A stretch of DNA of 64,000 nucleotides from positions 2,294,001 to 2,358,000 of the forward strand of contig JAEVHH010000003.1 of the NCBI GenBank assembly GCA_017607445.1, written 5' to 3'. The stretch comes from Histoplasma ohiense (taxonomy: Eukaryota; Ascomycota; Eurotiomycetes; Onygenales; Ajellomycetaceae). Shown one piece after another: positions 58,208 to 64,000 of this stretch (positions within the stretch are counted from its first letter, which is position 1; each line of letters begins with the position of its first letter). The notes under the pieces are model-generated. The model saw only the letters and a program-made list of their open reading frames with translations. It made no database searches and was not told the origin of the DNA. The position numbers and the translations under genes were made by a program.

Positions 58208-61200
58208 GTGGAATAAGTATATTCAGCAGTCATTGTCATCTTCTTCATTTTTATTTACTAACTGACTTCTGATAGATTTTATTAAACTGTTTCAAGTACT
58301 TCTGACTATTCACTAAGTTTTCCTCAGATTTCCAAGAATTGTCTGCATCTGTACAATCTTTTCATTTGACAAGATACTGTGTTTGACTGCAGTACTGATG
58401 CTTGTTTAATATAGCTTCAACTTCTCATTCCTCTTGCACATCTATAATTATCAGTTCTGCTTGCAGGATTTGTCTGTTGTGTGTGTGATATGATTTGAGA
58501 AGGGAAACATGGAATATGAGATGAATTTCTTTATATTACAGCATGAGTTTCAGTTTGTACATCTGTGTACTGTGAATATCAATTATTTGAAAGAGACCCA
58601 AAAATCAATGATCTAGTTTGAGTGAGATTCACAAGATGGATATATTTTTTGTATGCAGTATTACTCAGTCCTCTATTTTAAAGCTTTTTGATATATGGCA
58701 CTGATCATAATACTTTTTCTCAGTTGCTTTGACAGCTTTCAGACATTCTCAGATCTTGTTCTCCACTTGCTTCATCTGTTTCACTTGTTTCATTGTCAAT
58801 TTTGACACATTCATGCTTGGGGATTCCACATCTATGCGAAGTTCAGTTGGTCGGCTGATCATTGCTTCAGATGATGTCATTTTTATCAATGCATGAAAGG
58901 TGTTGTTATATGCCCATTGCATCAGAGGAATTCATTCTATCCAATTATCTTGCTGATAGCTGCAATATGTGTGAAGATAATGTTCAATCATCTGATTCAA
59001 TCATTCTGTCTGACCATCAGTTTGCGGGTGGAATGCTGTTGATAATTTTTGTTGAATATAGAGCAGATAACACAATGTCAATCAAAACTTGCTATTTATT
59101 AATGAATCTCAGTCATTAATAATGTTTGCAGATAGATCAAAGTTCTTTACAATCTTTCATACAATAATATTCACAAGTTCTTCTGCATCTAGCTCTGAGG
59201 ATGTGGACACAATTATGGCTCATTTGATGAATAAATCAACAAATACAACAATAGCATTATAGATTTGACTTCCCTTTTTATTATCTGACAGACCTTCAAT
59301 AAAGTTCATACTAATTGTATGCCATTTCTTATCTGGCACTGGATGTGGTTGTAGCAATCCATACAGCTTGTGCTGCAGTATCTTGATGCATTGACAAACA
59401 TCACAAGTTCTCACATATTCTGCAATCTCATTGCTCATACCATGCCACAAGTACTTGCATTTGATCACTTCAATGATTTTGTCATGTTCAAAATGACCAC
59501 CTTGAAGATCATTGTGATTCATTTTCATTATTTCATATCTTACAGTCTTGTCTTGTAGTATATAGACTTTATCATCTTTTCTGAGCAGATCATCTTTATC
59601 TACTGCTCAGATCAAATAATTATCTACACTAGTGTCACTCATCTCTAATCTTCTGTGAAGTTCAGATGTGCTGACATCTCTATTCTGAATCTGCAGTAAG
59701 AGTTCAATGATAGATTCAGCTATCTCTTTGCAATAGACTGTCTCAGACTCAAATATCTTGACAGCTAGAATTCATGATATCAGAGTCTCTAGATTTAACT
59801 CTGTAACATCTGCAATCTCATTCTCATTCACAGATGTGTTCTTTATTCTGCAAAGATTGTTGTCATCAATGACTACAGATCTCTTCATTCAACAATTTTC
59901 ATTAGCTTGCAGATCTTTTCACATCATCTTGACACATTGATCTAATTTTGTATTTTCTTTTGTCTTTAGTGATTTAAAGATCCTCTTACACAGCTTCTCT
60001 TGCAGAGTAGAGAGCTTCATCAAGAAAGCTGCATATTTTACAAAATCTGAGCAACAACTTGATGCATCTGTGGAATTATTTTTCTCAGAATGATGCTCTA
60101 TTTCAAAATCAAACACTGAGAGTATTTCCATCCAGCAAATCTGATGCTCATTTAGCTGCTTCATTGTCATGAAGTGCTGGAGGTTGACATGGTCAGATAA
60201 AACAGTTATTGAGTGCCTGCTATCATGTAAATAGTGACACCATTGTCTGAAAGCTTCTACAATTGGCAACATTTCTAAATCATATGTTTGATAATGTCTT
60301 TCTGTTTCTGTGAGCTTTCTAGACCAAAACATGATTGAATGTCAGTGATCATCATTTATTAATTGTGATATTACTGTGGTGATTGCAACACCAGATCTGT
60401 CTGTTTCTATACAGAGTTTTCACTGTGGATCAAAGTGGACCAACAATGATGCTTTTGTAAAGCATTCTTTTAACTGCAAAATTGTGTGCTTGCAGTTTTC
60501 ATCTAACTGAACAGATGCATTATTCTTCCCCCTTTTCATTTCATAATCTTTTAACAATTCAGTCAGAGGTGCTGTTATTATCAAGAACTTGTATATGAAT
60601 CAATGATAGAAATTGATGAATTCTAGAAATATTTGCAATTCATTTATAGTTCACAGTTCTGATCAATCTAGAATTGTGTCAACACAGTGTTTCTCAACAG
60701 TAATGTTCTACATGGTAACCACAAAACTCAAAAATCCAATTTCTGTTGTGTAGAATGTACACTTACTAAGTTTGGCATATAGTCTCCATCGCCTTAACCA
60801 TTCCAGCACATTCTTAACATGGACGACATGTTCATCAAGTGTGTTTGAATAGATTACAATATTGTCAAGATAAGCCACACAATATACATCTAAAAGATCA
60901 CTGAGGGCTTTGTTGATATAAGATTGAAAGATCACAGAGACATTGGTTAGCTCAAAAGATAAGACTAGATATTCAAAGTATTCATATTGTATTCAAAATG
61001 CTGTTTTCCATTCATCCTCCACTTGTATGTGAATTCTATGATACACATCTCTAAGATTCAGTTGTGTATATATTTTGGCACCTGCTAATCTATCAAGTAT
61101 TTCACTTATCAAGAGCAGTGGGTATCAATTCTTGACTATTATTTCATTCAATCCTCAATAATTCACACAAAGATGCAGGGTTTCATCTTTCTTGAGCATG

Positions 61201-62030
61201 AATAATACTGATGCACTGACTGAGCTCTTGGATGAACATATTCAATTCTTCTCTAATGTCTTTTCAATATATTCTCAGAGGACAGAGAGTTCTTGAGGTG
61301 ATAGATTATATAGCAGTCAGTATGAGGGTTTCTTGCCAGATTTGAGCTCTATAGCATGATCATGAGATGCATGTTCTGCATCAGATATGTCTTCTCAGAA
61401 TACATCAAGATAATCTTTATAATCATCTGAGATATTTGGCTCAGTTGCTGCACTCACAGCTCATAATGGTAAGACAGTGAATATAATATTGCCATCATCA
61501 ATTAGTGTTGCGAATTCTTTAGCAGTATTCAGATGCATGTGGTTAATATTCAATGCTTTTCTATAGATTCAACATCTTCACACTCAGTCAATATCAGAGT
61601 TCACAGCTTCCAATCACAGCATGCCCAAAATTACATCATATCCACTAATATCAGTCTCTTTGAAATGATGGAATCCTTCTCAGAGAACATGTTCATCATT
61701 GATAATCTTCATTGCAGCTCTTCATTGTTTATATGATTTAATCTTATGATTATCAACTGCTTCCACTACTTTTGGTTTATCTTCTGCCTTCAAGAAATAT
61801 TTTGATGCTCAGACATGGGACACAAAGTTCACATCTGTGTCAGAATCCACTAGCATTCACATCATCAACCATTCTGCTTCTGTCAGCATTCATATATTCA
61901 TCATCAATAATTGTTTATCTCACAGTCTAGTTGTTCATATTCCCAATGCAGCAGCTGCTCCTACAATTGAGATTGCTGGTTTTTTGCTTGTCAAACTTGA
62001 TTGTGCTTTTCAGAGTGTAACATTCAACAA
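58197..62030 (-). pseudogene. pol: B4 pol
   Basis: Integrase zinc-domain stretch open at 59528-59220 (CDVCQ), RNase H stretch open at 60332-59919 (137 codons, FWSRKLTETE to DASSCCSDF), RT stretch at 60935-60708 with LDN at the catalytic site. Protease near 61820-61900. Chromodomain near 58300-58440. Broken mainly by TGA. Confidence 0.83.
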
Positions 62031-63019
62031 TCATTTGCAACATGACTCTTATTATGACAGTGAGAACACTTCTTCATTCAGTTATATTTATCTTTCTTGA
62101 TTTGTTCAGTTGAATCTGTTTGTTCCTCTTGTTTCCTCTTATTCTGACAGTTGTTAGATTTATCAGAACAACACTGATTCTCTATGAATATTGCAGGTCT
62201 TTCTTTGCAAATAGCACATCATCACTTCAATATATTTTTCTTGAGAGTCTGTAGAGTTTGAAGCAACTCTTTGTAGTTCTGAGGCTCTTGATTTCAGCAG
62301 TTGAGTTCTGTGCATAATATCTTCAATGTCTTACTACACAAGTTATCCATTCTTTGTTCTTCACTATATGGGGGTAAGTAGTATTCCCAGTCTTCAAGAT
62401 ATTTAGAGAAATTGTGTATTGATTGCCATTCTTGTTGCTTTGCATCTTGAAACTTTTAGCTCATCAATCAGTGCTGGTTCTGTGGATCATTAATTTGCAT
62501 TTCTAGATGTGATAACATATCATCAAAAGTCAACAGTGTTGCTCCTCCACATCTCTCATATAATGATACAAAATTCAATCATTTCTGCTTAACATGGGTG
62601 TCAAGATAGAGTTTAGCATCATTTATCTTGTGTTCTTTCTTTCAATAATATCAGCAGTGGTATGTAAAGAGAGTCAACATGCAATCTTTATAGTTCTTGA
62701 ATTCTAACATATTTTTTCCTCAATAATAGTCTTTAATCTTCAATCTCAGTGGTGTTTCATTATCATCATCTGTATTGTTTGCAGATTGATTTTGCAGCAG
62801 TTCTGTGGTGATATTCTGAGTTAATTAAGACTCAATGAGAGTATCTTCATGAATCTGTGCTTTCAACTTGTTGAGCTGCTGTTGTGCATGCAGAATAGCT
62901 AATTGCTGCTCTTGTTCACAAATTTGATCATTCAACTGTTGCAAATGCGCATTGTGATCATCAGAGGCAGTAGAAGATTCAGGTTGGTTTTCAAGGGATC
63001 TTGCATATGTTGAAATCAT
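61988..63019 (-). pseudogene. gag: B4 gag
   Basis: ATG 63019; the end is placed by comparison with B3. Gln-rich N-terminus open for 64 codons, conserved LEFKNYKD block near 62680-62720, zinc knuckle near 62030-62075. Several TGA codons. Confidence 0.78.
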
Positions 63020-63400
63020 CTTACATATTTTAACTAATGTTGTGTGTTTTAACTAACATTGCGTGCTTTATTGTAGGTGTGCGTAACAACAGACCACTCA
63101 AATAAAGTTTAGAGTGATTAGAATTGTAAGAGATGATTGTAGATATAAATATGGAAGTAGTGTGAAGTATGTATATAGAATGTTAAGAAGGTAACAATCT
63201 CTATTATTCAAAGCTAATCACTGATCTCCTAATATCTATGGATATCAGCAAGCATTATATAGGCGACTATCATGTGCTACAGCCGCCTATGGTGCCGTGC
63301 ACTATATCCCTCTTCATTAATTCTGGTGTGTTCTGTGTTCTTCTATCGCCACATAGCTATTTCCTAATATAGATATCTCCGTTGCGTCTATTACACTGAG

Positions 63401-64000
63401 TCAGTATATAGACTGTACTGATTACACCACAGCTAGTTGAAACAGATGAGTTAATCATGCTGATTGAATCATTTGCATCAGTTGAACTGATGGAATCAAT
63501 TGAATCAATTGTATCAATTGTATCATTTGTATCATTTGTACTGATTGAATCAGTTGAATTGATTGTATCATTTGTATCAATTGAACTGATTGAGCTGATT
63601 GTATCAATTGAACTGATTGTACTGATTGTATCAGTTGAATCTATTGTACTGATTGAATCAGTTGTATCAGACATTGTGCTATCTATACTGTCTGTATAGA
63701 CTTGGAACTGCTGTGGGGGTCTGTCAGATGATGTGTGTTCAAATGGCTGTGTTATCTCATACAGTACTGTGTGTAGAACTGTGTGTGATCAAGCAGTTCT
63801 ACAAAGTCTGTAGAGATCAGAGATTCTAGATAGACAATAGCTGTCATCTGATTATGTAGCTGTACTGCTGATCTCTTGAGTCAGTGAGAGAAGTGTCTTT
63901 GTGAATATTGATAGAGCATCAAATATTCTGAGTTTTTGTTATATTCACAGACACAGATGAGTCTTATATCTGTATACTGAAAGTGTCTGTGATATCAGAA
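63401..64000 (-). pseudogene. Repeat D copy D2: unrecognised coding sequence with tripeptide repeat
   Basis: Reads leftwards from the window edge. The first 280 bases match D1 (7210-7529) at protein level (LRIFDALSIF, SLTQEISSTA, LYRLCRTA). It continues through VYTDSIDSTMSD into a tandem array of Ser/Asp-Thr/Ser-Ile/Asn tripeptides to about 63440. It lacks the MITE found in D1. The open part is 105 codons. I cannot name the protein. Confidence 0.5.
63440..63680 (-). repeat. 9-nt coding minisatellite in D2
   Basis: About 25 units of nine bases such as GATACAATC, AGTACAATC and AGTTCAATT (minus strand), each encoding [D/S/N]-[T/S]-[I/N]. D1 has about five units at 7793-7835. Low-complexity Ser/Thr/Asp repeats are common in linker regions of fungal proteins. 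Confidence 0.88.

Larger units (their letters stand above)
56252..63395 (-). mobile_element. Gypsy-B copy B4, full length
   Basis: 7144 bp, LTRs 56252-56522 (3') and 63125-63395 (5'), 271 bp each, target duplicate CTGAG (56247-56251 and 63396-63400). The 5' LTR keeps more CpG than the 3' LTR. Same layout as B1 and B3. Confidence 0.95.

Noticed and set aside
1..64000. Host genes, tRNAs, rRNAs, riboswitches.
   Set aside because: None could be supported. Every long conserved frame belongs to a repeat family or its antisense gene.

Overview
The window looks like a piece of a nested transposon graveyard from a filamentous fungus, most likely an ascomycete. Support for that comes from Ty3/Gypsy elements with chromodomain integrases, a Tad-like LINE, a Fot1/pogo-like transposase remnant, spliceosomal introns of 47 and 57 nt, and RIP-like C-to-T decay. 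The DNA is AT-rich and nearly free of CpG. I found no convincing single-copy host gene, tRNA, rRNA or CRISPR array. Almost every coding region is decayed, mainly by TGA codons at Arg (CGA) or Trp (TGG) positions.

Three LTR families account for most of the window. Gypsy-A has a 263-268 bp LTR and a body of about 7.45 kb. Gypsy-B has a 271 bp LTR and a body of 7.14 kb. Gypsy-C has a 470 or 534 bp LTR. Insertions with both ends visible are bounded by 5-bp target duplications, so the order of events can be read. 1-3446 is Gypsy-A copy A0 (-), inserted in Gypsy-C copy C1 (+, to 6255), whose 3' LTR also carries a solo LTR-A. 6256-7839 is an unrecognised coding repeat (D1) split by a TA-flanked MITE. 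9166-16488 is a LINE (+), with a hAT-like non-autonomous element in ORF1 and a solo LTR-A in ORF2. 16489-34730 is Gypsy-C copy C3 (-). Its 5' LTR is split by Gypsy-A copy A1 (-), A1 is split by a solo LTR-B, and that LTR is split by full-length Gypsy-A copy A2 (+). 34731-36541 holds Gypsy-C fragments and a pogo-like transposase remnant. 36542-39603 is Gypsy-C copy C2 (-). From 39604, Gypsy-B copy B2 (+) was hit in its LTR by full-length B1 (39615-46757, +) and in its gag/protease region by full-length B3 (48423-55547, -). Full-length B4 (56252-63395, -) sits in sequence that leads into D2, a second copy of the D repeat, at the right edge.

The most unusual content lies between the chromodomain and the 3' LTR. 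In Gypsy-B, all three full-length copies carry an antisense gene on the strand opposite pol, with three exons and two phase-0 introns. Exons 1 and 2 each end in the same six-cysteine spacing. Its stop codon overlaps the ancestral pol stop tail-to-tail. Gypsy-A carries a different antisense ORF in the same place. Gypsy-A also shows a classic -1 frameshift heptamer two codons before the gag stop in all three copies. In all three LTR families the sequence next to the 5' LTR is complementary to a segment inside the LTR, as expected for self-primed reverse transcription of the Tf1 type. These points come from reading the sequence; family names rest on protein motifs and could not be searched.
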